Assembly: GCA_963989385.1 (NCBI GenBank)
Contig: OZ022509.1
Coordinates: 78,266,667 to 78,330,666 of the forward strand
Direction: 5' to 3'
DNA: 64,000 bases
Origin: Ctena decussata
Lineage: Eukaryota; Mollusca; Bivalvia; Lucinida; Lucinidae
In this document: positions 22,671-34,706 of the stretch, piece by piece
How the letters are laid out: each line of letters opens with the position of its first letter
Numbering within the stretch: position 1 is the first letter of the stretch
Translations under genes and position numbers: made by a program
The notes under the pieces: model-generated
What the model saw: the letters and a program-made list of their open reading frames with translations, nothing else
The model's database searches: none
Told to the model about the DNA's origin: nothing

Positions 22671-24829
22671 AGTGAGCAAACTACATAAATCTGAATAATC
22701 TCAGCTCTAGTGAGCAAACTAGATACACCTGAGTAATCTGTTTTCTGTTTCATGTTTTTGTCATTATATTTACAGATGTTCCTATTTATGTGTCAGTATT
22801 ATTTCACATATTAAGGTGACTACGAAACAGCATTAGAGTTCATGAAACAACTCTGAAAAGTTTCTGTCTCGTAGTCTACACCAGGTAAATCACACCTACC
22901 TTTTCTTTATAAAAGCTGTGCTAGAATTATACCCTAAAAGGGTTGAAAATATATTTTATTTTCCAATTCTGACTTGTTAGTTATTGTTTTATGTGCTGTA
23001 AATCTTGTTCTTCTGATAACATAAACCACAGTCTCATAAGCTGTGTTACTATTTACGTAAGTTACATCAATTTGATTAATATCAATTCCGTAAGATACTC
23101 TTAGATTGTCATACTTTGAGAATTTTTTAATCTTCTCATGTAAGCGCCATTTCAAATCATTGTAATGTTTTTGAATATTGCATTAAAAATTATATTACAC
23201 GCATTAAACAGTTTCTGTATGGTAAACTACAAAATTTAATGAAACCACTTTTTCCATTATAAAGCTTGTCCCTAGACCTAAATATATAGTAATATACTAA
23301 TACTAATGCAATTTATCAATTTTAATTTTGTCCAGTTTTATTTGTCTTAAATTCGCATCTAATGGTAACATAGATTACAGCCTTATAAAGTGTAGAATAG
23401 TTAAGCATAATAATAAAAATTTAAAATCTAAAAAATGTTTTAACATCACTTAATATAAAATTAAATAATTTATATCGATTTATAGATAGATAACTGACTT
23501 TCATCTTTATTTATAAACATAGTAATTTTGTACACTTTCTATTGGTAACGTATTTAACAGTTTGAACTCTCAATCGCCCCACTAAGTAGGCAACAAGAAA
23601 GAAGCAAATATTCTGCACATATAGGACACTTAGAAAAATGAGGTCTACACAACTTTGTCGGGTGGCCGGGCAACATCCTACTGGCCTGGCTTGGCATTTA
23701 TTTAGTGGCTGGTATAACTAGATACAGGTTCTAATGCATTTTAGTGAGTGGGTAATTTTTCTTTTTTCCTGTTTTAAAACAAACTGTTCTTTTGCAATGT
23801 CTTGAATCTTGAAGATGTCAAAACTATGCCAGTAGTTCATTAAAACATCAATGAATATGTATACGCTTGCAATGAAAAATAACAAAATAACAAAGTGTAC
23901 GTTGCATACAGTATGGTCACTTGAAATGTTAATAACAAATAAATAAATTATATGGTAAACAATCACTTATTTACAACAACTGGAGATATATTTTGCATTT
24001 CCATTGCTAGTTAGAAGTGTTGCGAAAAAAATGGTATGTGATAAAATATTGTAAACATGTCCTCTGTGTAAGAAGGTTTGTAGAAGTACTGTCTGTATAA
24101 TACTGTTTCAGGTAAATTAATCCCTGCTTACTGATGCGTGAAGGATTGCTAGAAGTAATTTTATTTGCACTAGCATAGATGTGCAGCCCTATAATGTCAC
24201 GTATATTATGTTACAATATGACCTAACCTTACTTTTTTGAACCGCAAGAGCCTGAAAGATTTCCAGTTTTGCAATGCATTTTTAGATGGGTGGGGTATTT
24301 ACTCACCTTTCTCAGAGTTTCTTTGTCTCTGTACTGAAATCTTGAGTTCTGATAATCTATACATAAAGCAAAGGTTCTAGACTTGCTATGCTATTGCAAA
24401 TATTGTTTCAAAATCTTGACTGATGGAGTAAACATTAAAAATTGTAAACCTGAAATCTAAAAAAATATTTTCAAAACAAGTTTCAACGTAAACACGATAT
24501 CACAACGCCACAAAATAAAAACTAAAGTAAATAATAAGTTCCGCATATAAGGTAAATAAGCTACAAACTGAAAACAAATAAAAAAAATCGTACAAAGTAC
24601 CATCTCATAAATGATTTTTTACTCTTTTCCATTTAGGTATCATTTTACCCAATTAAATGGGTGGGGTAATTCAAGGGGAGATAACTCGCTTAGTACTCAG
24701 AACCAGAGGTGCCATCAGCCGGTTTTGTAAACTAGAGATTCTAACGAATAATCTGATATATAACTTAAGATGTTTGCAGAACCTTACCAGTAGCACCTTC
24801 TCATAGGCTGCCTATCTGCCATACTATTT
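22671..24829 (+). repeat. Unit B of the A A' B B' insertion
   Basis: Starts AGTGAGCAAACTACATAAAT, with an internal partial repeat of the same 37 bases. It recurs at 24,830 (offset 2159). Very AT-rich. Its 3' end carries the inverted homologue of the start of unit A (CAGAACCTTACCAGTAG). Confidence 0.85.
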
Positions 24830-26988
24830 AGTGAGCAAACTACATAAATCTGAATAATCTCAGCTTTAGTGAGCAAACTAGATACACCTGAGTAATTTGT
24901 TTTCTGTTTCATGTTTTTTGTCATTATTTTAACATATTTCCCTATCTATGTGTCAAAATTATTTCACACATTAATGTGACTACGAAACTGCATTAAAATT
25001 CATGCAACAACTCTGAAAAGTTTCTGTCTCGTAGTCTTCACAAGATAAATCACACCTACCTTTTCTTTATAAAAGCTGTGCTAGAATTATACCCTAAAAG
25101 GGTTGAAAGTGTATTTTATTTTCCAATTCTGACTTGTTAATTATTGTTTTATGTGGTGTAAATCTTGTTCTCTATAATAACATAAATCACAGTCTCATAA
25201 GCTACATGTTACTATTTACATTAGTTACATCAATTTGATTAATATCAATTCCGTAAGATACTCTTAGAGTGCCATACTTTGATAATTTTTTTAATCTTAA
25301 CATGTAAGCGCCATTTCAAATCATTATAATGTTTTTGAATATTGCATTAAAAATTATATTACACGTATTAAACAGTTCCAGTATGGTAACCTACAAATTT
25401 TAATGAAACCACCTTTTTCCACTATGAAGCTTGCCTCTAGACCTAAATAGTAATATACTAATACTAATGCAATTTATCAATTTTAATTTTTGTCTTGTAT
25501 AGTTTTATTTGTCTGAAATTCGTATCTAATGGTAACATAGATTACAGCTTTATAAACTGTAGAAAAATTAAACCATGATAATAAAAGTTTAGAATTTAAA
25601 AATGTTTTTACATCACTTAATATAAAAATGAATAATTTAAATCGATTTATACATAGATTACTGACTTTCATTTTTATTTAAAAACTTGGTAATTTTTGTA
25701 AACTTTCTATTGGTAACGTATTTAACAGTCTGAACTCTCAATCGCCCCACTAAGTAGGCAGCAAGAAAGAGGCAAATATTCTGCATATACAGGACACTTA
25801 GAAAAATGAGGTCTACACAACTTCGTCGGGTGGCCGGGCAACATCCTACTGGTCTGGCCTACATTTATTTAGCGGCTGTTATAACTAGGATACAGGTTCT
25901 AATGCATTTTAGTGAGTGGGTAATTTTTCTTTTGATTCTGTTTTAAGACAAACTGTTCTTTTGCAATGTCTTGAATCTTGAAGATGTCAAAACTATGCCA
26001 GTAGTTCATCAAAACATCAATAAATATGTATACGTTTGCAAAGAAAAAGAACAAAGTAACAAAGTGTTGCATACAGTATGGTCACTTGAAATGTAAATAA
26101 CAAATAAATAAGTTATAAGGTAAACAATCACTTATTTACAACATCTGGAGATATATTTTGCATTTCCATTGCTAGTAAGAAGTGTTGCGAAAAAATGGTA
26201 TGTGATAAAATATTGTGAACATGTCCTCTGTGTAAGTAGATTTGTAGAAGTACTGTCTGTATAATACTGTTTCAAGTAAATTAATCCTTGCTCACTGAAG
26301 CGTCAAGGATTGCTAGGAGTAATTTCATTTGCACTAGCATAGATGTGCAGTCCTATAATGTCACGTATATTATGTTACAATATGACCTAACCTTACTTTT
26401 TCGAACCGCAAGTGCCTGAAAGATTTTCAGTTTTGCAATGCATATTTAGATGGGTGGGGTATTTACTCATGTTTCTCAGAGTTTCTTTGTCTCTGTACTG
26501 AAATCTTGAGTTCTGATGATCTATACATAAAGCACCGGCTCTAGACTTGCTATTTTATTGCAAATATTGTTAGAAAATCTTGACTGATGGTGTCAACATT
26601 AAAAATTGTAAACCTGAAATTTAAAAAATTATTTTTAAAACAAATTTCAACGTAAACGCGATATCACAACGCCACAAAATAAAAACTAATGTAAATAATA
26701 AGTACCGCATACACGGTAAATAAGCTACAAACTGAATACAAATAAAAAATCGTACAAAGTACCATCTTATAAATGATTGTTTTACTCTTTTTCATTTAAG
26801 TATCAATTTACCCAATTAAATGGGTGGGGTAATTCAAGGGGAGATAACTCGCTTAGTACTCAGAATCAGAGGTGTCATCAGCCGGTTTTGTAAACTAGAG
26901 ATTCTAACAATTAATCTGATATATAACTCGAGATGTTTGCAGAACCTTACCAGTAGCACTTTCTCATAGGCTGCCTATCTGCCGTACT
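24830..26988 (+). repeat. Unit B' of the A A' B B' insertion
   Basis: Same length as unit B (2159 bp), about 96% alike by eye. It ends GCCTATCTGCCGTACTAC followed by TTA. The insertion's left end is also preceded by TTA, a possible 3-bp target duplication. Confidence 0.85.
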
Positions 26989-27103
26989 ACTTAGGCCTAG
27001 CGGTTTCAGAGAAGATGTCATTTAAAGAAAATTGTTGACGACGGACGACGGACACTGGGTGATCACAATAGCTCATCCTGAGCCTATGGCTCAGGTGAGC
27101 TAA
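26989..27103 (+). repeat. Right part of the interrupted repeat, Helitron-like end
   Basis: Resumes TAGGCCTAGCGGTTTCAGAG, then a GACGACGGACGACGGAC run, then a palindrome CTGAGCC-TAT-GGCTCAG and GTGAGCTAA. A terminal hairpin followed by CTAA resembles Helitron-type 3' ends. Here the palindrome nearly reaches the CTAA, so the assignment is tentative. The same end occurs at 32.87, 34.70 and (reversed) 62.19 kb. Confidence 0.55.
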
Positions 27104-27182
27104 ATAGGGACATAACTCGTCAATCACATTAACGGAAGTAAAAGAAAGTACGATCCACTTATATTAATGCCCATTCCATATT

Positions 27183-27415
27183 GAGCCGCAACACGAGAAA
27201 ACTAAAAAGTGGTTGTGCGCCCAGCGAATACTCAGATCATCCTGGGCATCCGCCCTGTCCGATCAGACTCTTTGCTAAGTATTTGTAAGGTAGCTTAGGG
27301 TCCAAGCCACATCAATGCGGACAGCATAGACTCTGATCAGACTGGGCGGATTCCCAGGCTGATCTGAGTCTTTGCTGGGCGCACAACCACTTTGTTGGTT
27401 TTCTCATGTCGCGGC
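27183..27415. mobile_element. GAGCCGCGACACG-type inverted-repeat element, copy
   Basis: Begins GAGCCGCAACACGAGAAAAC and ends TTTTCTCATGTCGCGGC. Standard interior. It directly abuts a tRNA-like SINE head. Confidence 0.85.
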
Positions 27416-27780
27416 GGCGCCGTGATCGAGTGGATAGAGCAACTCATTTATGGTGCAGAAGGATGGTGCAGGTCGCCGGTTTGGGTCAACTGACGCCTGA
27501 AAAACTCTCTCTGCGTAGTAGGCACGTCAAAATGACATCATATCGACGTCGTTACGATGTCATTTCGACTTGGTGTGCCTGATGGGTGTCAACCCCGCAG
27601 TAAATAGGTAACTTTTTTCGAATCTGGGAATAAAAAGGATGCGAAAGAAGAGGCATGGGCTCATCCTTGCATGTGTTATGCCCAAGACACAGTGGGGCTC
27701 TTAACACCCTTTATCCCAACGGGCACAAGGTAATAGGAGTTATGAGAAACCTTTACCTCTATGTACATTAAACTTCAAGA
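27416..27780 (+). mobile_element. Possible decayed tRNA-derived SINE
   Basis: GATCGAGTGGATAGAGCAAC resembles an A-box region and CGCCGGTTTGGGTCAAC a degenerate B box about 50 bases later. A body of unclear origin follows, including a palindrome around ACATCATATCGACGTCG. No target duplication or tail was identified. Confidence 0.4.
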
Positions 27781-28585
27781 TTCTACCTAAAACCATTAAT
27801 GAGTGCTACAGCTGCCAAATGAATAATGGTCGGACAAACAAACAAGTAAACGGACGTACAGGCAAATGCGGACAGACAGTACCAAATCAATATGCCCCTC
27901 AACTTTGAACTCGACTACTTTGCAGTTGAAGGTATAAGAATACAAAAATAAAAATAACTCTGACTATTTTATATCTGTAACTGCAACGTTCCCAGTAGCG
28001 ATCAAAATGTGCCCAGCAGTGATCAAAGTGGTCCCAGTAGCGATCAACGTTTTTTGCAGTTGAACCCCACTCGTTAAATCAGCCAAACACATACATGGGC
28101 CCACTAGGTCAGTTCAACTAAGACGCTTCTACAGGAAATAGTATGACAGACAGACAGCAGAAGAGGTATAACGACAATATTGAAGGGACTCGCCGGCCAA
28201 ACTAGGGCAGTTGAAAACAGGACTACATGCAGGTAGAAAGGAACTGTAGTAAGGTTATCTATTATGCTCCAACAGGCTTTCAAGTTTATGGAATAGAATA
28301 GAAAAGAAATAGTTCAGAAAAATAAGTATGAAGAAATAATACTACCTGTAAGTGTTCCCGAACAGCTCTGAGAAAGGTAGTCTGGTTCAGCCTAGATCTC
28401 ACACTGCATCACTGATGAGGACTGAATGCCGCCTTCCACGCTTTTTCATCAGAGGCATCATCAAACATACTGCAATTAAACGTGAAGGTTCAATCGTTTT
28501 TATGATGAGTAAATGTTCGGGCCCTTTCAACACTAGGAGGAATTTGGTGAATTGCAGCTTTATTTTCCCTGTAATTGAGTTAATT
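27781..28585. other. No gene recognised
   Basis: A repeated word 'CCCAGTAGCGATCAA' occurs three times near 27,990-28,045. No credible gene. Confidence 0.4.
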
Positions 28586-29153
28586 CTGTAAAACACTTAT
28601 ATTTGGCGGCAGCAAAATTTGGCGGTTTTTAGAAATGGACTTTTGGCGGATTTTTATTTTGGCGGATTTGTGATTTCTGAAAATAATTATAATAATTGTA
28701 AATAAACAAGCAATAATAACCAATTGGTGTTTGCTGCCGTTGTTGAATTGTCAAATTGAAACCAGGTTGTACATTGTCATTTTTTCCTAAATGCTTCTGA
28801 ATGCATATTATTATGCATTTCTTTTTATAAATAAAACGGTTTATAGCGAAAATATTTTGTGTGCTTATGCCCAAATCAGTTTGGCTTGGGTACTCAGTAG
28901 CATGACGTGTCAAATAAGCATTTTCACACTCCGTTTTCCCGGCGTGTTTGTTTGAACTCTTCTATTGTACTCATACAGTATAACGTGAACTGGCTTTGAT
29001 ATTATGGGAGGGCGGAGTGACTGAGCTTTATGCTAACTGCAGTTTTTCCTCTCATGATATAGTTGAAATTGGCGGCATTTTATTTAGGCGGTTTTCTTCC
29101 TTTCCGCCAATATCGCCAAATTAAAGTGACCGCCAAATAAAAGTGTTTTACAG
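28586..29153 (-). mobile_element. 568-bp TTGGCGG-type inverted-repeat element
   Basis: Left end CTGTAAAACACTTATATTTG pairs with the right end (AAATAAAAGTGTTTTACAG). Subterminal TTGGCGG/CCGCCAA words are repeated on both sides. Read in reverse complement, both ends align with the ends of the 3.4-kb element at 36,674-40,091, including a subterminal AACGGAGTGTGAAA block. The middle about 150 bp differ. It has no coding capacity. Confidence 0.85.
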
Positions 29154-29247
29154 TATTCAAACTGAGCCACATCACGTGGTTTCGAACAATGTGGCATTAG
29201 TGACAAGCAACGGTTTTGATTAGAGTGCACTTCAGTGCAGTCTGATT

Positions 29248-29419
29248 AGATAGAGGATATTTGACTTTTTCAGTGTAAGATCGATTTTTATTTCACCGAA
29301 TGAACACCAAAAGCAGTATTTCCACGAGTGGCGAAGCCACGAGTGAAAATGCTGCTTTTGGTGTTCATGAGTGAAATAAAAATTCATCTTACACTGAAAA
29401 AGTCAAATTTTCTATTCCT
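29248..29419. mobile_element. Foldback palindrome, arms about 75 bp
   Basis: TTTGACTTTTTCAGTGTAAG...ATTTTTATTTCAC...GAACACCAAAAGCAG pairs with its complement around the centre GAGTGGCGAAGCCACGAG (29,325). It has the same architecture as the foldbacks at 47.6 and 50.7 kb. Confidence 0.8.
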
Positions 29420-30195
29420 TTTATGCTTGAAAATCGCAATAATTCTGTTTATTCAAGAGCGTCAGCCATCACGTCAGAAACACAACTTTTTTTCTAGCCG
29501 TTTTGCGTCAAATTTGATGCTTCCTGCGTGTTTATTGGGTATGATATTGGTTGTAAACAAAGTTTGCAACTGAAAAATAGCTTAAAATATCATTTTTATA
29601 AGCAGATCTCAAAATATTTGCCAAGAAAGAATGCCTACTGGAGACTTAGGCGTCTGACTTCGCGTGCAGTAACAATGTTACGTTGGCGCTTTAAGTGACG
29701 TCATTAACGTCGTAATGACGTGCAAACATGCGTGACGTAATTTTTGTCAAGCCAGATAAGATTTAGCCATGGAATCAACGAAAAAACTTGAGGCTATTTC
29801 ACAAAAATCCTATTTCTGAAACAGTGAAATCGAAAGTGATAATTTCACTGTTTGAAACAGTGAGATTATCAGTTTCGATTTCACCGAGAAATCTCTATAA
29901 TTCATTGAAAAGTATAAAAGAAAGCCTTTTCTTGTCACATCCCTTATTTATAGAATCTGTCAGAACCATAAGCCAATAATGAGGCATCTATAGAAGGATG
30001 ATCTGAATATCACATGACAAAACTTACACATTGTTGGAAGTCGCATGCTGTGGCTCAAATAGGGTATACTAAGGTAGGAAGCAGACCATTATATGGTAAA
30101 GTAGATGTTCTCTTTACTCTTGTAATTTCTCTGCTTATAATTGCAAACACTCTGATAAGAAAATTTCACAAAGTCATTGAACTAGAGCAAGTGAG
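29420..30195. other. Spacer with CRE-like sites and a second hairpin
   Basis: TGACGTCA at 29,696 with further ACGTCGTAATGACGT. 29,818-29,885 is a hairpin of GAAACAGTGAAATCGAAAGT type. No gene. Confidence 0.5.
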
Positions 30196-31288
30196 CAGGG
30201 GCTCACGTATACCCCCGACCAGCGCCACTGCCTAATGAAACCACCGCCTAATGAAACCAATCTTATACATGGTATGAACCTAGAAGTAAACTTAGTCACC
30301 TATCAAATGGTTCCATCAAAGTATATTACAAATATCAGCAAAGAGTACCAACTCAACACAAAACGTTATTGTAAACGTTTAAGTCTGTTTCCATGACCTT
30401 GGTCAGCAGCTGCATCCAGATGATGTCAACTAATCTGCATGAACACAGAGAAGTAAATCTAGTCAAAAGGTTTTATCTAAGGATGTTTAAAATATAAACA
30501 AAGAATGTAAACTTAATGCAAAACTTTAACCCAAATAAACAAGTCTGTGATCTTGACCTTTGGTAAGCAGCTATGAACCTAAAAGTAAACTTAGTCAAAT
30601 ATCAAAGGCTCCATCAAAGGATATTGGAAATACCAAAGAAGAACATAAACTTAACACAAAACTTTAACACAAATGTTTCAGTCTGTGACCTTGACCTTTG
30701 GTCAGCAGCAGCATCCAGATGATGTTGATTATTGTGCATGAACATAGAAGTAAACCTAGTCATATATCAAAATGTTTCATCAAAGGATGCTGGAAATATA
30801 AGCAAAGCATATAAACTTAACGCAAAACTTTAACGCAAATATACAAGTCTGTGACCTTGACCTTTGGTAAGCAGCAGCATCCAGATGATGTCAACTACTC
30901 TGTATGAACCTTAAAGTAACCCTAGTCAAATAGCAGAAGGTTCCATCAAAGGATATTGGAAATATAAAAGAAAAATATAAACTTAACGCAAAACTTTAAC
31001 GCAAATGTTTAAGTCTGTGACCTTGACATTAGGTCAACAGCAGCATCCAGATGATGTCAACTATTCTGCATGAACCTAGAAGTATATCTAGTCACATACC
31101 AAAAAGTTTCACAGAAGGATAATGGAAATATAAGCAAAGAATAAAAACTGAACACAAAACTTTAACGCAAATGTTAACGGACGGACGGACGAACGGACGA
31201 ACGGAAGGACAGACGGACGAACGGACGAACGGACGGAAAGACGAAAACTGTATACCCCTTGACATACTTCGTATGTCGGGGGTAAAAT
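30196..31288 (+). repeat. 166-bp tandem array with hairpin end
   Basis: GCATCCAGATGATGT recurs at 30,711, 30,877 and 31,043 (166 apart), and also at 30,412 with a shortened unit between. Each unit has CTGTGACCTTGACCTTTGGT and AACTTAACGCAAAACTTTAAC. The array ends in (GGACGGAC/GGACGAAC)n at 31,175-31,240 and a hairpin GACATAC-TTC-GTATGTC followed by GGGGGTA. TACCCCCGAC also opens the left side, so the ends are short inverted repeats. Confidence 0.8.
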
Positions 31289-32384
31289 TATGGCTTTTAT
31301 TTTCCTACTACACGAAATTTTAAAACACGCATAGAATGATTAGTATCACCAACTGTTTGATTGTTTCTAAGGAAAGTGACATTGAAGTTATATGAACCAA
31401 TTAAAGTGGGTATCTAAATTGGATTAGCTTAAGGTTATATTTAAATCGAAGTTTAGTTTATTGAATAATGTTTCATGCAATATCCAGAAGCAGCAATTTC
31501 GTTTTCCATTAATTGAGAATTTGGTAAATTTTCAAAAACAAATGTCGTTAATCATTTACGCAATGTAGATATATATGCCAAATACCTAATCTTTTTGGAA
31601 TTGGGTTGCTCTAGTTTCTACAAGTAATGCGATGGTAGTAAATTTTATTTCTAATAGCATTTCATTATCAAGTAATATTTCTATCGCTTTCCTTCGAGAT
31701 CTCTGCCTCGCACCTCCGGTAATCCTGTTAATAAAAGACCATAGGCCAAGCTTAACCCGGCATGGTATGGCCAAAATTGAAAATGTGAGGTTAGAAAATT
31801 ATAAATGAAACATAACGAGATACATATACCCAAAAGTGACTCTCTATGAAGTTGTAAAATACCTTAGTTTAGAAAGGGGAATAAATTTGTGTGAAATATA
31901 TTAACGATATATGCTCGGATGTTTTTTAGGTTTAAGCCCTTACAGAATGCACACAATATCAATACTGTACATATGTGTGCCCAGTAACATAATAACAAGG
32001 GCACGTAAATATGCTCATATATATCCGATAAAGAATGAAAAAAGCATTTATGAAAATTCAGCCTCCGAAAGGAGTTACCTGTTTACCTTTAAGGGAATAT
32101 CTATAATCTATGGAAGGGGAAATGACTCTGTCAGTGGCCAGTCTAGGACATCCTATCCATAATCAGAATATCAACATATCAAATACTAAACGCATACCAA
32201 AAATCAGCTCTCTTGAGCAAACGGTTCAAAAGTTCAAAAACTTGTAAAAAGTTCAAATGGCCATAACTTTGTCGAAATTATGAAATAGAAAATCCCCAAA
32301 CACATTGCGTATCTTCAGATCATTGTGAATCTTCAGATTGTTTTGAGGAGACAATGATTTAGTCGGCAAAGGCCATAGCTTCAT
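31289..32384. other. AT-rich spacer, no gene recognised
   Basis: Only short frames. No shared repeat noticed. Confidence 0.4.
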
Positions 32385-32876
32385 CAAACAAGAGGACCAT
32401 TGGTCCTGTAGCTCACCTGAGTCCATTCAGCCTCAGTACTCAAGGGTAAGTTACTCTAAGGCAAATTGGACACATAGGTGGAATCATACCTGTGACCCTC
32501 AGAGTGGAAAATGAAAAAGACAAGAATCATCCAACCTGGCCCAAATTTGAACTGGTCCGATATTTTATGGCTGTCCTAGATACTTGCAAGTTTGAAGAAG
32601 TTGCAGTCAAAACTAAAGATGCTATGGCCCGGACAACATTTTCCCCATTATAAGTCTATGGGACCTTTTTGTTGCCATGGTAGCCCCAGTTTTAAACCAA
32701 TCTGCCCCAAAACAATATTAAATCAATCCCCCCCCAACAATGCTACATAGAAAATTTGATCAAGATTGGCCACTTACTTTAGCAAATATTAATGCTTAAA
32801 AGTGTGGACGTACTACGGACCAAGCCTATATACTATAAGCAAACCATGTGAGCCTTTGGCTCAGGTGAGCTAAAAA
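32385..32876 (+). repeat. Single-unit modular repeat with Helitron-like end
   Basis: One 177-type unit (CAACCTGGCCCAAATTTGAA to CGGACAACATTTTCCCC), then a terminal module: GTTGCCATGGTAGCCCC, then AAGTGTGGACGTACTACGG, then GTGAGCCTTTGGCTCAGGTG and AGCTAA. The left edge has a matching AGCTCACCTGAG. Confidence 0.65.
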
Positions 32877-33560
32877 TAGCAACTGTGACCTTGATCTTAG
32901 AACGCTGAAACACAAACTTGTTCAAGATATAGTCATACTAAACATTTGTGTAAAGTTAAATCAAAATCGGTCCATAAATGAAGGCTCTAGACAAAGTTTT
33001 TCTAAAAACAGCCACTGTGACCTTGACCTTGATCCCATGACGCTGAAACGCAAACTTGTCCAAGATATTGCCATACTTATCAATTGTGTGAACTTAAATC
33101 GAAATTGGTTTATAAATGAAAGTGCTAGTGCGATGACAAAGTTTTTCTATAAATAGCCACTGTGACCTTGACTTTGATCTCAGGATGCTGAAACGCGAGC
33201 TTGTTCAAGATATTGTCATACTAAACATTTGTGTGAAGGTTTTAATCAAAATGGGTCAATAAATCAAGGCTCTAGAGCGATGACTAAGTTATTCTAAAAA
33301 TAGCCACAGTGACCTTGACCTTAACCCAAGAAAGCTTAAATGCCAACTTGTCCAATATGTTGTCATACTAATCACTTGTATGATATCCAATTGAATTCAG
33401 TCCACAAATTGAAGGCGCTACAGCGATGACAAAGTTTTTCTAAAATAGCCACTGTGTCCTTCACCCTGACCCACAAACACTGAAACCCGTTCTTGTCCAA
33501 GATATTGTCAAACTCATCACTTGTGTGAAGTACAATTGAAATCATTCCATAAATGAAGGC
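32877..33560 (+). repeat. 145-bp tandem array, forward copy
   Basis: GTGACCTTGAC-type cores at 32,885, 33,017, 33,162, 33,309 and 33,454 (spacings 132, 145, 147, 145). Each unit continues TTGTCCAAGATATTG...CATACT and GACAAAGTTTTTCTA. This is the same unit as the array at 62.8-63.8 kb, in the opposite orientation. Confidence 0.85.
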
Positions 33561-34480
33561 AATAGAATGATGACCAGACAACATTTTCCCCATTGTAAGT
33601 CTAAGGGAAAATATTTTAACGTTCAAGGGCAAGTAACTCTAAAAAGAATAATCCAACCTAGCCCAAATTCGAATTGGTCCGAGATGTTTTAACTGTCCTG
33701 GATGCCTGCAAGTTTGAAGAAGTTGCGATCAAAAATGAAGAAGCTAGGGCCCGGACAACATTTTCCCCATTATAAGTCTATGGGAAAATATTTATCGCTC
33801 AAGGGCAAGTTACTCTGTAATGAATTATCCAACCTGGCCCAAATTCGAACTGGTCCGAGATGTTTAGACTGTCCTGGATACCTGCAAGTTTGAAGAGGTT
33901 GCAATCAAAAATGAAGAAGCTAGAGCCCGGACAACATTTTCTCCATGTTAAGTCTATGGGAAAATATTTTATCGCTCAAGGGCAAGTAACTCTGAAATGA
34001 ATGATTCAACCTAGCCCAAATTCGAACTGGTCCGAGATGTTATGACTGACCTGGATACCTGCAAGTTTGAAGAAGTTGCAATCAAAAATGAAGAAGCTAG
34101 GGCCCGGACAACATTTTCTCCATTGTAAGTCTATGGTAAAATATTTTATCGCTCAAGGGCAAGTAACTCTAAAAAAAATTACCCAATCTGGCCCAAATTC
34201 GAACCGGTTCGAGATGTTTTGACTGTTCTGGATACCTGCAAGTTTGAAGAAGTTGCGATCAAAAAAGAAGAAGCTAGGACCCGGACAACATTTTCTCCAT
34301 TGTAAGTCTATGGGAAAATATTTTATCGCTAAAGGGCAAGTAACTCTGAAAAAAATGATCCAACCTGGCCCAAATTCGAACTGGTCCGAGATGTTTTGAC
34401 TGTCCTGAATACCTGCAAGTTTGAAGAAGTTGCAATCAAAAATGAAGACACTAGGGCCCGGACAACATTTTCCCCATTAT
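33561..34480 (+). repeat. 177-bp tandem array, forward copy
   Basis: ACAACATTTT recurs at 33,578, 33,755, 33,931, 34,108, 34,285 and 34,462: spacings of 177, 176, 177, 177 and 177. Unit blocks are TAAGTCTATGGGAAAAT, ATCGCTCAAGGGCAAGT, CCTGGCCCAAATTCGAACTG and TACCTGCAAGTTTGAAG. Related 177-bp units occur reversed at 62.4-62.8 kb. Confidence 0.9.
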
Positions 34481-34706
34481 AAATCTATGGGACCTTTCTG
34501 TTGCCATGGTAACCACAGTTTTAAGCCAATCTGCCTAAAAACTATATTCAATCAATCCCCTACCCCAACCATTATACACATAAAATTTAATCAAGATTGG
34601 CAAGCTACTTTAGCAGATATTAATGCTTAAAAGTGTGGACGGACGACGGACGACGGACCAAGCCTATACTATAAGCTCACCTTGTGAGCCTTCGGCTCAG
34701 GTGAGC
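34481..34706 (+). repeat. Terminal module with hairpin and CTAA
   Basis: Second copy of the module at 32,650-32,876. It ends GGACGGACGACGGACGACGG, then AGCTCACCTTGTGAGCC-TTC-GGCTCAGGTGAGCT, then AAAA. It caps the 145/177-bp composite array. Confidence 0.75.

Noticed and set aside
28400..28440. Hammerhead core at ACTGATGAGGACTGAATGCC
   Set aside because: No GAAA box and no pairing stems.
30196..31288. CRISPR-like array
   Set aside because: Units are contiguous 166-bp tandem repeats without unique spacers, in a eukaryotic context.
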